In this document: piece by piece, positions 63,718-64,000 of the stretch
Layout of the letters: each line of letters opens with the position of its first letter
Position numbering within the stretch: position 1 is the first letter of the stretch
Assembly: GCF_040270295.1 (NCBI RefSeq)
Contig: NZ_JBELOE010000212.1
Direction: 5' to 3' (one strand)
DNA length: 64,000 bases
From: Catenovulum sediminis
GTDB lineage: Bacteria; Pseudomonadota; Gammaproteobacteria; Enterobacterales; Alteromonadaceae
Program-made: the position numbers and the translations under genes
The notes under the pieces: model-generated
Database searches by the model: none
What the model saw: only the letters and a program-made list of their open reading frames with translations
Told to the model about the DNA's origin: nothing

Positions 63718-64000
63718 TCAAATATCCATACAGTTTGCATAATATGTTACTGTGGCCGGCCAATCAGAAAATACGCCGATTACCCCAACATCTTTTGCCA
63801 GTACGTCTAATAGTTCAAACGCAACCCCTTCATTGTCAGTAACATCCGTAATACTTTGATAGTACCAACCGCCACCTTGTGTTAATAAACCCGAGCGCTC
63901 AAGTGTCCAGGTAATGATTTTTAAACCAGCACTTTTAGCGGCTTTAGCGTACTCAGACGGGACAATGTTATTGTTATTGTCTAACCTAACCAAAACCCAT
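63718..64000 (-). CDS. Glycerophosphodiester phosphodiesterase, C-terminal part
   Basis: The reading frame is open to the window edge; 94 residues of the C-terminus are seen. GLKIITWTLERSGLL, the GGGWYYQSI insert and DVGVIGVFSDWPATVTYYANC match the last barrel strands of GDPD enzymes, which release glycerol 3-phosphate from deacylated phospholipids. The catalytic N-terminal part lies outside the window, so intactness cannot be judged. Confidence 0.8.
   Translation of the reverse strand, partial: WVLVRLDNNNNIVPSEYAKAAKSAGLKIITWTLERSGLLTQGGGWYYQSITDVTDNEGVAFELLDVLAKDVGVIGVFSDWPATVTYYANCMDI

Noticed and set aside
1..64000. tRNA genes, insertion sequences, integrases or prophage genes
   Set aside because: None recognised on reading the intergenic regions and the translated frames.

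Overview
The window reads as chromosome of a Gram-negative gammaproteobacterium, most likely a marine polysaccharide-using member of the Alteromonadales. The evidence is gene order and protein type: rhodanese-grxC-secB-gpsA facing gpmI-envC, pmbA facing darP (yjgA), lptM-lysA facing cyaY, metJ facing metB with met boxes, and an argCBFGH operon behind paired ARG boxes. argH and argA are separate genes, unlike the argH-argA fusion of Vibrio and Alteromonas. The genus is not decided by the sequence. A 5S rRNA end at base 1 puts the window directly downstream of an rRNA operon.

Layout. 1-728: 5S rRNA end, its terminator, then an island of palindromic REP/BIME elements and 7-bp tandem repeats. 729-1844: orphan ExeA/XrtA-type AAA ATPase. 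1952-10098 (minus): a two-gene unit, a 2267-residue multimodular lipoprotein (starch-binding-like modules, PQQ-type sugar dehydrogenase, four haem motifs, DUF1592-type module) and a Tat-exported DUF1552 protein. 10099-10873: long non-coding leader with a perfect 12-bp inverted repeat. 10874-17503: complete ebo cluster in the order D-C-A-B-E-F, the most notable system here. 17627-19081: secreted beta-helix/ricin-lectin protein. 19342-20985: metJ and metB, divergent. 21003-28155: argCBFGH and argA. 28238-30684: coaD, lysA, lptM, cyaY. 30747-36506: carboxylesterase, diguanylate cyclase, a frameshifted acyltransferase, dtd, pip, yihY. 36649-42683: fadH, a porin-like protein with a small periplasmic binding protein, uvrD. 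42709-45229: two tandem Rec-Rec-GGDEF genes. 45252-53992: gpsA, secB, grxC, rhodanese, gpmI, envC, a DUF5009-type membrane acyltransferase, tex. 54034-57626: solute-binding-like protein, pmbA, darP, HIT protein. 57715-58057: second heptad/REP island. 58119-64000: gor, CHASE3 hybrid histidine kinase, trypsin-like lipoprotein and partner, and the C-terminal part of a glycerophosphodiester phosphodiesterase running off the window.

How they work together. The ebo genes overlap or nearly touch from eboC to eboF and probably act as one export/processing unit for a metabolite whose core biosynthesis genes are not in the window. The DUF1592/DUF1552 pair and the beta-helix/ricin protein flank it and look like envelope polysaccharide functions. 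Methionine and arginine genes carry recognisable MetJ and ArgR operators. Three diguanylate cyclases and a hybrid kinase suggest dense c-di-GMP and two-component signalling. No tRNA, CRISPR array, insertion sequence or prophage gene was seen. Starts were moved inward where a ribosome binding site or family length favoured it. Family calls rest on recognised motifs and remembered family sequences, not on searches.
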